A DNA stretch of 64,000 bases from Agaribacillus sp965228415. Lineage in GTDB: Bacteria; Bacteroidota; Bacteroidia; Cytophagales; Cyclobacteriaceae. Below the pieces are notes generated by a model. It was not told the origin of the DNA, searched no databases, and saw nothing but the letters and a program-made list of their open reading frames with translations. Both the position numbers and the translations under genes were made by a program. The stretch covers positions 2,418,001-2,482,000 of the forward strand of contig OZ245814.1 in the NCBI GenBank assembly GCA_965228415.1, read 5' to 3'. Below, one piece after another: positions 43,353-53,228 of the stretch; position 1 is the first letter of the stretch, and the number at the start of each line of letters is the position of its first letter.

Positions 43353-44030
43353 TTAGTTGAAAAACATGACAATGGGAATGACTGCAAAACCCGCTGGTAC
43401 CAGGATTGAAAAAGCAATTCCCAGGAATTTTATGGCAGGACTATATTTGACATGGTTTATGCCAAGTGTCTGAAAAGCGCTTTGAAATCCGTGGGACAAA
43501 TGAAAAGCTACCGCTAACATACTGACTACATAAATAAGCACCCAATACCATTGCGAATACGCTGCGTCTACCACTGCATATAAATCCCGCGCCTCATAAC
43601 CATCATAGTTTTTGTAAGGAATTGCGCCAAAGTGCATTTCATACCAGAAGCCCTTTAAATGAATAATCAGAAACACCAGAATTAATGTCCCTAATATGCC
43701 CATATTTCTGGAAGACAAGCTACTTGTCCCGGACTTTACCGGCACTTTATAAGCCACCGGTCTCGCCTGCTGGTTTTTTCGGGTCAGAAAAACCGATACC
43801 ACAACATGCAGAAGGATAAAGAAAAAATTCCCTTTGGAAACAAATTGAATCAGGGGGTTGGTACTCATAAACTCTGCGTAAATATTAAACGACTCTCCAT
43901 TATCGTCTTTAAGTAATTGTAAATTTCCGGTAAGGTGAACTGCTAAAAAAAGGATGAGAAATATGCCAGTTGCCGCCATGATTACCTTTCTTCCGGGCGT
44001 GCTGGTGAGCGTTTCAGTAAGCCAACTCAT
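43353..44030 (-). CDS. sdhC: Succinate dehydrogenase cytochrome b subunit
   Basis: A 225-residue, five-helix membrane anchor with heme-ligand-like histidines in the helices (LFLAVHLTGNLQLL, FFILLHVVVSVFL, LIHLKGFWYEMHFG, AFHLSHGFQSAF). This single, di-heme-type anchor marks the B-type complex II. First gene of sdhCAB; a consensus Bacteroidota promoter lies about 40 bp upstream. It passes electrons to menaquinone. Confidence 0.93.
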   Translation of the reverse strand: MSWLTETLTSTPGRKVIMAATGIFLILFLAVHLTGNLQLLKDDNGESFNIYAEFMSTNPLIQFVSKGNFFFILLHVVVSVFLTRKNQQARPVAYKVPVKSGTSSLSSRNMGILGTLILVFLIIHLKGFWYEMHFGAIPYKNYDGYEARDLYAVVDAAYSQWYWVLIYVVSMLAVAFHLSHGFQSAFQTLGINHVKYSPAIKFLGIAFSILVPAGFAVIPIVMFFN

Positions 44031-44070
44031 TATCTTTCAACAAAATTTAAAATGAACATTTAAAACGGGT

Positions 44071-44101
44071 CAAAGGTACATTCCGAATCATTATGAACAA
44101 A
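44071..44101 (-). promoter_or_regulatory. Bacteroidota-type promoter of sdhCAB
   Basis: On the minus strand TTTG (44101-44098), exactly 19 bp, then TACCTTTG (44078-44071) match TTTG-N19-TAnnTTTG perfectly. The leader to the sdhC ATG is about 35 nt. Confidence 0.75.
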
Positions 44102-44238
44102 ATGTAAAATTTATTTTGAAACATTCTAAATAACTCGGGTCAGTGCAAAAAAAACCATAATATTCGCAGTGTTTTTTCGTTTAAAACCCGAGTACAATTT
44201 TAAGGTGAATTAGTAAAATAATCCAATCAAACCAATTA

Positions 44239-44264
44239 ATTCATGTATCGATCGATACATGAAT
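44239..44264. promoter_or_regulatory. 26-bp perfect palindrome, possible operator
   Basis: Core TCATGTATCGATCGATACAT is part of a 26-bp sequence identical on both strands. It lies between the divergent sdhC promoter and the gliding-type gene. A dimeric regulator site is likely; centre CGATCG is shared with the TetR palindrome at 7125-7142. The rest of 44102-44552 shows only long-spaced ACTCGGGT/ACCCGAGT arms (44133, 44186). Confidence 0.5.
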
Positions 44265-44596
44265 CCGGTATCCACGCCCTGGAATAATTACTACCTTTAT
44301 GACGCAGAAAAATATAATTGGTAAATTTGTACGACTAAAGTCGGTCAGATAGTGCCAGGGAGTGGGGTAAAGTGGCCATTGTTTGTATAAATTAATGTGG
44401 TTATAGATGTTTTTAAGATTAAAAAAAGGATTTTTTTAATTAACTTAAAGCCATCTATTTCGTTGAATCGAATGGTTATTTTTATTGGGTTATATGGAAA
44501 AAGCAATTTGTACGCAAACTTTAGGCAAATAACATTGTTCAAATTGCGAACTTATTTTTGCCATTATTTATTATAATAGCATATAAATGGATCCTA

Positions 44597-47416
44597 ATGA
44601 GTAAATTATATAGAGGAGCAACGCTTATTTTAATAGTCTTGTTGGCCGGAGTGATGCAGGTGAGTGCTACTCATATTCGTGCTGGAGAAATCATTGTCGA
44701 GAGAATATCAACGCAAAGTTTAACTTTTAGAATTACTATTATTGGTTATACCGACACCGGTTCGACTGTTGAATTCGGAGGTGGGCGACTGGAATTTGGA
44801 GATGGGACGGCAATTGATATTGACACCGAAAAGGACTTTAGTCTCAAAGAAGATTTGGGGGATGAAATTGCCCTGAACGTTTTTGTTATTTCCCACACCT
44901 ATCAGGGCACCGGAAGTTACACGCTTCGATTTCAGGAGTTCAATAGAAATGGCGGTATTTTAAATATGGCCAACTCAGTGGAAACGCCGTTTTATGTAGA
45001 AACCAATATTACCATCGACCCGTTTCTGGGACTTAATAACTCTCCTCAGCTACTCATTCCTCCCATTGACAGGGCAGCCACCGGCGCTACTTTTTTTCAC
45101 AATCCCGGTGCTTTTGATCCCGATGGAGATAGTTTGTCCTATAAAATTGTGATCCCAAAACAGGATATTGATTTGGAAGTTATTGATTATACCTTTCCTA
45201 ATAATGAAAGACATTATGTAGGTTTTGACTATCAAACGTCCAATGAGGCGCAGAACGGGCCACCCACCTATACCCTCAATGAAATCAACGGCGATATGAT
45301 TTGGGATGCCCCAGGGCTGGCAGGAGAATATAATGTGGCATTTATTGTAGAGGAATGGCGAAAGGTTCAGGGGCAGTGGATCCGACTTGGCTATGTTACC
45401 CGGGATATGCAGATAATAGTGGAAGAAACGGACAACGAGCGGCCGGACCTGCTGATTCCGAATGATACCTGTGTAGTGGCGGGAAGCCTGTTGGAAGCCA
45501 CTATCATTGGAGAAGATCCCGACGGTCACAATATTACTATTGAGTCTTTCGGCGGCGTTTACGATCTGATTTCTTCTCCGGCAACATTCTCTCCAAATCC
45601 TCCGACTGAGCAATCTTCTCCCGGTCAGCTGAATTTTAACTGGCAAACCAATTGCAATCATGTACGGGAAAGACCTTACGAGATACAATTTAAAGTAAAA
45701 GATAGCCCGCCGGCGCTCGAGCGACCGGCGTTGGCCAAATTCGAAACCTGGAACGTGACCGTTATAGGGCCGGCCCCGGAAGGGCTAACGGCTACCGTAA
45801 GACCCGGAAGAGAAATTCAACTGAACTGGGATAGTTATTTCTGTGGCAATGCAGTAGAAATGCAGATATACCGAAGGGTTGATAGTTTTCAATATGTTCC
45901 GGAACATTGCGAGACCGGCATCCCGGAAAATGGTGGCTATGAGTTAATTGGAAGTGTTGATATTGGCAACCGGTCATTCCTGGACGACAACAACGGTGAG
46001 GGACTAAACCCCGGCGCCAATTACTGTTACCGTCTGGTGGCTGTTTTTCCGCTGCCAGGGGGAGGTGAAAGTATTGTTTCGGAAGAAATATGTGCCATGC
46101 TGGATGCGGATGCTCCTGTAATTACCAACGTAAGCATCGAAAATACTGGTACCGATGACGGGGAAGTGCTGGTGCGCTGGACACCGCCCTTTGATGTAGA
46201 CCCTGTGCAATTCCCTCCTCCCTATCGCTACGAGATCGCCAGGGCCCAGGGATTCGACGGTAACGCCGGATTACAGGTACTGGGTTCTACGACAGACACC
46301 ACCTTTATAGACACCGGAATCAACACCCGGGACCAGGTTTTTAATTACCGGATCTATCTTTATGACGGCAGCGACGCCTTTGTAGATTCATCGGCGATTG
46401 CTTCAACCGTGAGGTTGGATCTTCAATCCTTCCTTGGGGGCGTAGAGTTAAACTGGCAGGCAGATGTTCCGTGGTCAAATAATATACAGGACTTTCCATA
46501 TCATTATATCTACCGGGATCAGGTTGTAAACGGTTCTCCACAACAATTGGTATTGATTGATAGTGTTAATGTTAATGAACGTGGTTTCACCTATCTGGAT
46601 AACGGCGCTTTTAACAACACGCCGCTTTCGGATCAAATCGAATATTGCTATTTTATTACTACTTCGGGTGGATATGGTAATGACGTTATTCCCGAACCAT
46701 TAATCAATAAATCACAAATTGTCTGTGCCCAGCCTAATGACACAATCCCCCCCTGTACCCCGGTTAATATAACATTGCGGGATTGTAGCGATTTCCTGAG
46801 AAACCGGCCATGCGCCGATGACAATTACGAGAACGTTGTCTCCTGGCAACCGGACGGCGATGATGCTTGCCAGCTCGATGTGAGGAGCTACAATATATAT
46901 TATTCACCTGCGATAGACGGAAACTTCGTTCTTATAGGAAACGTAACTGATACGGTCTTTATACACGACAGTAATAACGAGGTGGCAGGCCTTGACGGCC
47001 TTGGTGGGTGCTATCAAATCACTTCCGTGGACAGATCCGGCAATGAAAGTGATCTAAGTGATCCGATGTGTGTCACCAATTTTGATAGCTGTGCCTACTA
47101 TGAACTTCCCAATGTATTTACGCCAAACGGTGACGGTAAAAATGATACATTTGAAGCTTTTAAAGGCATTCCGGAAAGATGTCCCCGATTTGTTGAAAAA
47201 GTAGTTTTTACAGTGTATAACCGACTTGGCAAAAGACTATTTGAATATGAATCCGGCGGCGAAAATGATATTTTTATCAACTGGAACGGTAATTCCGATT
47301 CCGGTCAACAACTGTCATCGGGGATTTACTATTACGAGGCTGATGTTACATTTGACATCCTGGATACAGATTTCTCCACCCGGAAATTAAAGGGCTGGAT
47401 TCATTTAGTCAGGTAA
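44597..47416 (+). CDS. T9SS type B sorting / gliding-motility C-terminal domain protein
   Basis: A 939-residue secreted protein. The ATG at 44597 gives a signal peptide (LILIVLLAGVMQVSA); a -7 element TATTTTTG lies at 44553-44560, inside the longer frame, which supports this start. An N-terminal PKD-like region (about 20-330) and Ig/FN3-like repeats (about 340-840) lead to a C-terminal domain (NVFTPNGDGKNDTFEAFKG, FTVYNRLGKRLFEY, GQQLSSGIYYYE, LKGWIHLVR). That domain targets proteins to the type IX secretion system in this phylum. Likely a cell-surface adhesin. Confidence 0.9.
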   Translation: MSKLYRGATLILIVLLAGVMQVSATHIRAGEIIVERISTQSLTFRITIIGYTDTGSTVEFGGGRLEFGDGTAIDIDTEKDFSLKEDLGDEIALNVFVISHTYQGTGSYTLRFQEFNRNGGILNMANSVETPFYVETNITIDPFLGLNNSPQLLIPPIDRAATGATFFHNPGAFDPDGDSLSYKIVIPKQDIDLEVIDYTFPNNERHYVGFDYQTSNEAQNGPPTYTLNEINGDMIWDAPGLAGEYNVAFIVEEWRKVQGQWIRLGYVTRDMQIIVEETDNERPDLLIPNDTCVVAGSLLEATIIGEDPDGHNITIESFGGVYDLISSPATFSPNPPTEQSSPGQLNFNWQTNCNHVRERPYEIQFKVKDSPPALERPALAKFETWNVTVIGPAPEGLTATVRPGREIQLNWDSYFCGNAVEMQIYRRVDSFQYVPEHCETGIPENGGYELIGSVDIGNRSFLDDNNGEGLNPGANYCYRLVAVFPLPGGGESIVSEEICAMLDADAPVITNVSIENTGTDDGEVLVRWTPPFDVDPVQFPPPYRYEIARAQGFDGNAGLQVLGSTTDTTFIDTGINTRDQVFNYRIYLYDGSDAFVDSSAIASTVRLDLQSFLGGVELNWQADVPWSNNIQDFPYHYIYRDQVVNGSPQQLVLIDSVNVNERGFTYLDNGAFNNTPLSDQIEYCYFITTSGGYGNDVIPEPLINKSQIVCAQPNDTIPPCTPVNITLRDCSDFLRNRPCADDNYENVVSWQPDGDDACQLDVRSYNIYYSPAIDGNFVLIGNVTDTVFIHDSNNEVAGLDGLGGCYQITSVDRSGNESDLSDPMCVTNFDSCAYYELPNVFTPNGDGKNDTFEAFKGIPERCPRFVEKVVFTVYNRLGKRLFEYESGGENDIFINWNGNSDSGQQLSSGIYYYEADVTFDILDTDFSTRKLKGWIHLVR

Positions 47417-47680
47417 CAGAAAACACTCCTTACAATCTTTCGTATTGTGGTTTGATCCTGGCGGCTGGACCGATAAGTGACAGCTGTCTTTGTAAGAACG
47501 CGACCTGTATTTGATTAAAACCAGCATGGACGCCGGTCATTTAACATACCGTGATTTTGGTTCTGCAGACATAAACCTACCTGGTTACGCTACCCTACTG
47601 CCATCACATTTTTGGGGATGCTTAATAAAATTAACAGAAAAGTTATAATTTTGCCGACTATTCAAACAAAAAGCATGCAT

Positions 47681-48556
47681 ATGAAGAAAGCCTATATTTT
47701 TCCCGGACAGGGTTCACAATTCCCGGGAATGGGAAAAGAATTGTATGATAGCTCCGACGAAGCCAAAAAATTGTTTGCCAGCGCCAATGAAATTCTGGGG
47801 TTTGATATATCCGATATCATGTTCAATGGTACTGCCGAAGCGCTAAAACAAACCAAAGTTACACAGCCGTCTATTTTTTTACATTCGGTAATACTGGCGA
47901 AAGTAACGGAGGACTTTAAGCCCGATATGGTGGCAGGTCACTCTTTGGGGGAACTGTCTGCCCTGGTTGGCAACGGGACACTTTCTTTTGAAGATGGATT
48001 AAGACTGGTATCAAAAAGAGCCATGGCCATGCAGAAGGCATGCGAGATTAATCCGTCTGGCATGGCGGCAATCCTGGGACTGGAAGATGAGGTGGTAGAA
48101 AAGGTTTGTGCTGAAATCGATGAGATAGTAGTACCCGCAAATTATAATTGTCCCGGACAACTGGTAATTTCCGGATCCAACAAGGGAATTGAAATCGCCT
48201 GTGAAAGGCTGAAAGAAGCCGGCGCAAAACGGGCCTTGCCCCTACCGGTAGGCGGAGCATTTCATTCACCCTTAATGGAACCTGCCCGTGAAGAACTGGC
48301 AGAAGCTATCAAACACACACAATTTAACGAACCTATATGCCCGGTTTATCAGAATGTTAATGCCTTACCTTCAACAGATACCGAGGAAATCAAAGAAAAC
48401 CTGATCGCTCAATTAACAGCACCGGTTCGATGGAGTCAACTGGTTCAAAAAATGCTTAATGACAAAGGAAGTGTCTTTATTGAGTGCGGCCCTGGAAAAG
48501 TGCTGCAAGGACTCGTTAAAAAGATTTCTCGGGAGGCGGAAGTAGCGGGTGTTTGA
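47681..48556 (+). CDS. fabD: Malonyl-CoA:ACP transacylase
   Basis: A 291-residue enzyme loading malonyl onto acyl carrier protein. It starts MKKAYIFPGQGSQFPGMGKE at the ATG 47681; the frame opens earlier but that part includes the -7 element TAATTTTG (47646-47653), so it is leader. Active-site Ser88 in AGHSLGELSAL, the Arg in KRAMAMQ, and His in GGAFHSPLM are intact. Single gene. Confidence 0.95.
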   Translation: MKKAYIFPGQGSQFPGMGKELYDSSDEAKKLFASANEILGFDISDIMFNGTAEALKQTKVTQPSIFLHSVILAKVTEDFKPDMVAGHSLGELSALVGNGTLSFEDGLRLVSKRAMAMQKACEINPSGMAAILGLEDEVVEKVCAEIDEIVVPANYNCPGQLVISGSNKGIEIACERLKEAGAKRALPLPVGGAFHSPLMEPAREELAEAIKHTQFNEPICPVYQNVNALPSTDTEEIKENLIAQLTAPVRWSQLVQKMLNDKGSVFIECGPGKVLQGLVKKISREAEVAGV

Positions 48557-48577
48557 AACCAGCACTGATTAAAAGTT

Positions 48578-49072
48578 TTAGTTATGTTCGGGGGGCAGCA
48601 TGATTACCTCCAGTTGGTCTGCACATTGTTCATATAACTCCTTTTGTGTCTTTTGAAATACCGGATGGATTTCACCGGAAGCTATTTCTGCAAGGGGTGC
48701 CAGGGCAAAATTTCGGTTTTGTAGTTCCCTGTGGGGTATATGCAATTTTTCCGTTGTTATCACCTGGTCATGGTAGTATAAGATATCGATGTCGATAATT
48801 CTTTCCTTCCATTTGCCCCTGCGTTCCCTACCCATTGAGCCTTCTATCATCGCAATTTTGTCCAATATTTTCAGAGGCCCTAATTTACTTTGCACTTTTA
48901 CCACCTGGTTTAGAAAAGAATCCTGATCTTCCTCACCCCAGGCAGCTGTTTTGTAAATAGACGATTGCCTGACAATTGTGCCAATCTGCTCGTTAATTTG
49001 CCTTTTAGCTATCTTGAGCTGCAAAAATTTATCCCCCAGATTTGTCCCCAGCAATAGATATATTCCGTCCAT
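48578..49072 (-). CDS. folK: 2-amino-4-hydroxy-6-hydroxymethyldihydropteridine pyrophosphokinase
   Basis: A 164-residue folate enzyme. HPPK motifs: start YLLLGTNLGDKFLQLKIAK, Y-x-T-AAWG (SSIYKTAAWGEEDQDSFLNQ), the GRERRGKWKERIIDIDILYY signature and the PHRELQNRNFALAPLAEI end. Convergent with fabD, divergent from sppA. Complete. Confidence 0.95.
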   Translation of the reverse strand: MDGIYLLLGTNLGDKFLQLKIAKRQINEQIGTIVRQSSIYKTAAWGEEDQDSFLNQVVKVQSKLGPLKILDKIAMIEGSMGRERRGKWKERIIDIDILYYHDQVITTEKLHIPHRELQNRNFALAPLAEIASGEIHPVFQKTQKELYEQCADQLEVIMLPPEHN

Positions 49073-49162
49073 CTTTTGGTGTATCCAATTGTATAAAATG
49101 AATTTTAAAAAGCAACTAATATGCCTATTTTTGTTTTCAACATAAAATAATTGATATAAATA

Positions 49163-50908
49163 ATGAAGTTTTTAAGAAATCTATTAGCGACATTGACGGG
49201 ATTATTTATTTTTTCCCTGATTGTTATGCTTTTTATTATGGGTATTGTAGCTGTGGCTACCACCGAGGATGAGGTAGTGGTAAAAGAAAACTCCGTATTA
49301 CATATAAAATTAAATAAACCGGTAGGTGAACGCGCTTACCAGGATCCATTTAATGAATTATTTACGCAAAGTTCAAGCAATATCGGTTTGATTGAACTTA
49401 TTGCTTCTATCCGGGACGCCAAGGAAAATGATAAGATCAAGGGCATATACCTGGAGTCGGGAATTCCAATAGCTGGATTCGCCAGCCTGGAAGCCATTCG
49501 CAATGCGCTTAATGACTTCAAAACTTCAGGAAAATTCATTACCTGTTACAGCGAAATTTATACCGAGGGAGGTTATTACCTGGCTTCCACCGCAGATGAC
49601 ATTTACGTAAATCCCCGCGGTTATTTTGAATTTAACGGCATTGGCGCTAAAATAACTTTCCTGAAGGGCATGTTTGACAAGCTGGAAATTGAGCCTGAGA
49701 TTTTCAGGGTCGGCGATTTTAAAAGCGCTGTTGAACCCTTTATCCGAAAAGATATGAGCCCTGAAAACAGAGCGCAACTGGAATCTCTTCTTAGTTCAAT
49801 CTATGATCATTTTCTCGATAAAGTTGCCGACTCCAGGTCAATTCCTATTGAAAAACTGACACTCATGTCTGATTCCATGAAAGTAAAGAACCCCAAGCAA
49901 GCCCTGGAGAATGAATTGGTCACCGGCTTAAAATATTTTGATGAGGTGCTGGACGACTTAAAGGGCAAACTGGAACTGGAAGAGGACGACAAAATAAACT
50001 TTATTGGATATGAAAACTACCATAAGTCAATTTCCAAGAGCAATTCATCCAAAAACAGGGTAGCTGTGATTGTCGGTTCCGGTGAAATAATGGGTGGCAA
50101 CGGTGACAACTCTACCATTGGCTCCACTTCCTTTGCCAAGGAAATCCGGAAAGCGCGAAAAGATGATAAAGTAAAAGCAGTAGTTGTGCGGGTAAATTCT
50201 CCGGGAGGAAGCGCGTTGGCCTCTGATGTGATCTGGCGGGAAATCATGCTAACCAAAGAGGTAAAACCGGTGATTGCCTCCCTGTCGGACTACGCCGCCT
50301 CTGGAGGGTATTACATTACTATGGGATGCGATGCGATCGTCGCCGAGCCATCAACTATTACAGGATCAATCGGGATTTTCCTGACCATGTTTAACCTCGG
50401 AAATTTCATGGAAAACAAGTTGGGCCTTACCACCGACGCCGTTAATACCGGTGTTTATACCGATCTATATACTTTTACAAGGTCACTAAGCGAAGGAGAA
50501 AGGCATATCATACAAACCAGTGTTAATGAAGGGTATGAGGATTTTGTTACCAAAGCAGCCGACAACAGAAATATGTCAGTGGAAGACCTTAAAAAAATTG
50601 CCAGCGGCAGGGTTTGGTCGGGAAAACAGGCGCTGGAAAACGGGTTGGTTGACAAGCTCGGGGGACTGGAGGAAGCCATCGGTTTAGCTGTCGAAGCCGC
50701 CGATATCGCAGAAGATTATAAAATCAAGTACTACCCAAGACAAAAAAGTTTTATCGAACAGGTCAGAGAAGAATTCAGCAATGACCTGGAGTCCAAATTC
50801 CTAAAGTATAAAACCGGTGAGTTGTATCCGCTGGTAAAGCAAATAAAATCGTTGGAAAACCTGAAAGGCATTCAGGCCCGAATGTTATACGAAATAACAC
50901 TGGAGTAA
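49163..50908 (+). CDS. sppA: Signal peptide peptidase SppA, 67K type
   Basis: A 581-residue membrane protease with an N-terminal TM helix (LLATLTGLFIFSLIVMLFIM) and two S49 domains (about 50-280 and 300-510). The catalytic pair is Lys187 in VGDFKSAVEPF and Ser380 in DYAASGGYYIT, as in the E. coli tandem form. It clears signal peptides from the membrane. Upstream a TATTTTTG -7 element (49126-49133) has a weak -33 (TTTT) at 19 bp. Confidence 0.93.
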   Translation: MKFLRNLLATLTGLFIFSLIVMLFIMGIVAVATTEDEVVVKENSVLHIKLNKPVGERAYQDPFNELFTQSSSNIGLIELIASIRDAKENDKIKGIYLESGIPIAGFASLEAIRNALNDFKTSGKFITCYSEIYTEGGYYLASTADDIYVNPRGYFEFNGIGAKITFLKGMFDKLEIEPEIFRVGDFKSAVEPFIRKDMSPENRAQLESLLSSIYDHFLDKVADSRSIPIEKLTLMSDSMKVKNPKQALENELVTGLKYFDEVLDDLKGKLELEEDDKINFIGYENYHKSISKSNSSKNRVAVIVGSGEIMGGNGDNSTIGSTSFAKEIRKARKDDKVKAVVVRVNSPGGSALASDVIWREIMLTKEVKPVIASLSDYAASGGYYITMGCDAIVAEPSTITGSIGIFLTMFNLGNFMENKLGLTTDAVNTGVYTDLYTFTRSLSEGERHIIQTSVNEGYEDFVTKAADNRNMSVEDLKKIASGRVWSGKQALENGLVDKLGGLEEAIGLAVEAADIAEDYKIKYYPRQKSFIEQVREEFSNDLESKFLKYKTGELYPLVKQIKSLENLKGIQARMLYEITLE

Positions 50909-51173
50909 CTCAAAAGTACGTTTGCTATCTTAAAAAGGTGATCTTGAGGTTTCTCCATGAACTAAGGGGCGCTCATTGGCCAAAATGGGAATAATCTATA
51001 AAACGACTGATGTTTTCCCTGAGATGAGTGCTGTCAGGGCATTTTGAAACAACCTTCCGGCTCATATATCATCTTGATCAAACAATATCTTTTGACGTTG
51101 ACTTATTTTTTATTAATACTTTTTGCCTGTGAAACTTTTATGTTACTATCTTTAGGCTTTAAACCAAAAACGC

Positions 51174-52172
51174 ATGAGCCAAGTCAGAAATAACTGGACC
51201 AAAGAAGAAATATCTGATATATATTACCGTCCTGTTTTAGATTTAATCTATGAAGCAGCTACGGTGCACCGACAAAACCATGATCCCGGGGAGGTTCAGG
51301 TCTGTACATTATTATCTGTTAAAACAGGCGGCTGCCCTGAGGATTGTGCCTATTGCCCGCAGGCTGCCAGGTACCACACTGATGTCGAAGTGCACAAACT
51401 CTTACCGGTAGAAGAAGTGCTGGACAGTGCTAAAAAAGCTAAAGAAGCTGGAAGTACAAGATTTTGCATGGGGGCTGCCTGGAGGGAAGTAAGGGATAAC
51501 CGCGATTTTGATAATGTGTTGGAAATGGTCAAGGGAGTCAATGAAATGGGTATGGAAGTCTGTTGTACCCTTGGCATGTTAACACATGAGCAAGCTACTA
51601 AGTTGAAGGAGGCGGGACTATACGCCTATAATCATAATCTGGATACCAGCGAGGAGCATTATAACGAGATTATCAGCACCAGAAACTACGATGACCGGCT
51701 GAAGACGCTGGATAACGTTAGAAAAGCTGAGATTTCAGTTTGTTCGGGAGGTATTATCGGTATGGGAGAAGCTGATCAAGACAGGGTCGGTATGTTGCTG
51801 ACCTTAGCCAACCTGCCGGAACATCCCGAATCAGTGCCTGTGAATGCACTGGTACCCGTAGCTGGCACACCTCTGGAAGATCAGGAAAGGGTGTCGATAT
51901 GGGAAATGGTGCGTATGATTGCTACCGCACGAATTATAATGCCCAAGGCTATGGTTAGACTATCGGCCGGGAGAGTTAAAATGACAGTGGAAGAGCAGGC
52001 TCTTTGTTTTATGGCCGGAGCCAACTCTATATTTGCGGGGGAAAAATTACTGACCACACCCAACCCCGAAGAAGATGCTGACAAGAAAATGTTTCAAACC
52101 CTTAATTTGAAACCAAGAAAAGCGTTTAAAGGAACATCCGGTGTGAAATTCCAAAAAATTCCATCAGCTTAA
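51174..52172 (+). CDS. bioB: Biotin synthase
   Basis: A 332-residue radical-SAM enzyme inserting sulfur into dethiobiotin. Radical-SAM cysteines 54, 58 and 61 (GGCPEDCAYCPQ); further conserved NHNLDTSEEHY, CSGGIIGMGE and RVKMTVEEQALCFMAGANSI. Single gene; a TTTG-N21-TATCTTTA sequence upstream is a weak promoter. No other bio gene is in the window. Confidence 0.96.
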   Translation: MSQVRNNWTKEEISDIYYRPVLDLIYEAATVHRQNHDPGEVQVCTLLSVKTGGCPEDCAYCPQAARYHTDVEVHKLLPVEEVLDSAKKAKEAGSTRFCMGAAWREVRDNRDFDNVLEMVKGVNEMGMEVCCTLGMLTHEQATKLKEAGLYAYNHNLDTSEEHYNEIISTRNYDDRLKTLDNVRKAEISVCSGGIIGMGEADQDRVGMLLTLANLPEHPESVPVNALVPVAGTPLEDQERVSIWEMVRMIATARIIMPKAMVRLSAGRVKMTVEEQALCFMAGANSIFAGEKLLTTPNPEEDADKKMFQTLNLKPRKAFKGTSGVKFQKIPSA

Positions 52173-52343
52173 GTTTACATTACTATTCCTCATTATGTAG
52201 GAAATTTCTACAGGATTTTAAGACTTTACAATCACAAAACGTATCCTGCTAATTGTAAAACAGACAATTGGCAGGTCTTACTGTTTTGGTATTCTTTTTG
52301 AATAATTCTTTAATATTTTACAACTAAAACAAAATAAATTATG

Positions 52344-53027
52344 ATGAAAGCAAGGCTATTATCAATTTTGACAGCAAGCATTTTGCTAGTGTTCTCAATC
52401 AGTACGACAACTTTAACAAGTTGCAATGCTAGTAGAACCGTAAAGGGAGGAGCCATCGGTGCAGGTGCAGGAGGCGCTGTTGGAGCAGTAATCGGCAAGG
52501 CGGCCGGAAATACGGCGGTTGGTGCTATCATTGGCGCTGCTGTAGGTGGAACGGCGGGCGCCTTGATAGGTAGAAAAATGGATAAGCAAGCGGAAGAGTT
52601 AAGAAATGACTTGGAAGGAGCGGAAATAGAACGTGTTGGGGAAGGCATTAAAATTACCTTCGACTCGGGATTGATGTTTGCCACTAATTCATCAAGTCTT
52701 AATCAAAAAACAAAAGACAATCTTTCGGATCTTGCCGCAACGTTGAAAAAATACGAAGACACCAACATTTTAATTGAAGGGCATACCGACAGTACAGGAG
52801 CGGATGAATATAACCAAACACTTTCTGAAAAAAGAGCTAATGCGGTTTCAGGTTATCTGATGAGCCTGGGTGTTGCAGGTCAACGACTTTCTACCGTAGG
52901 TTATGGAGAGGGCCAACCGGTTGCCGAAAATGAAACCGCCGAAGGCCGGCAAAAAAACAGACGCGTGGAAGTAGCTATTTATGCTAACGAAAAAATGAAA
53001 AAAGCAGCCAAAAGAGGCGATTTGTAA
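52344..53027 (+). CDS. OmpA-family lipoprotein with glycine zipper
   Basis: A 227-residue protein: lipobox TTLTSCNAS, a glycine-zipper segment (GAIGAGAGGAVGAVIG then TAVGAIIGAAVGGTAGALIG), then an OmpA-like peptidoglycan-binding domain (about 110-215: ILIEGHTDSTGADEYNQTLS, VGYGEGQPVAENETAEGRQ, NRRVEV). ATGs at 52341 and 52344 both fit. It probably ties the outer membrane to the wall. Convergent with the histidine kinase. Confidence 0.9.
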   Translation: MKARLLSILTASILLVFSISTTTLTSCNASRTVKGGAIGAGAGGAVGAVIGKAAGNTAVGAIIGAAVGGTAGALIGRKMDKQAEELRNDLEGAEIERVGEGIKITFDSGLMFATNSSSLNQKTKDNLSDLAATLKKYEDTNILIEGHTDSTGADEYNQTLSEKRANAVSGYLMSLGVAGQRLSTVGYGEGQPVAENETAEGRQKNRRVEVAIYANEKMKKAAKRGDL

Positions 53028-53114
53028 ACCAGTGTTAAGTTAAAGTTTTTGCCGGAGGTTGGAAGGTTTTCTCCTAAAGGCACCCGAGTGCCAACTGACG
53101 GCATTATAAAATAT

Positions 53115-53147
53115 AGTCATAGTGTGACCCCTGGTCATGCTATGACT
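53115..53147. terminator. Strong hairpin between convergent genes
   Basis: AGTCATAG-TG-TGACC pairs with GGTCA-TG-CTATGACT around a CCT loop, 15 pairs including two wobbles. It lies between the OmpA gene and the convergent histidine kinase; no T-run follows, so it may serve either side by stalling or processing. Confidence 0.5.
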
Positions 53148-53228
53148 GATTAAGCTGCAATACTTAAACCACCTGTGGCTTATTATTTTCAACCCCAACC
53201 ACTTTATCGCACGGCTTTTCGGCCACTA

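Noticed and set aside
40592..44030. Fumarate reductase instead of succinate dehydrogenase
   Set aside because: Sequence cannot fully decide, but sucC and the aerobic-type gene content favour the TCA-cycle role.
44133..44193. Long-range hairpin ACTCGGGT/ACCCGAGT
   Set aside because: Arms are 45 nt apart with a weak interior and lie upstream of the sdh promoter, not in a transcript; little evidence for function.
45050..45688. Long open frame opposite the T9SS protein gene
   Set aside because: It overlaps a clear coding gene on the other strand, has no motif, and is composition-driven.
50909..51173. Biotin-related riboswitch or operator before bioB
   Set aside because: No palindrome of the BirA type and no conserved RNA structure could be seen in the 265 bp.
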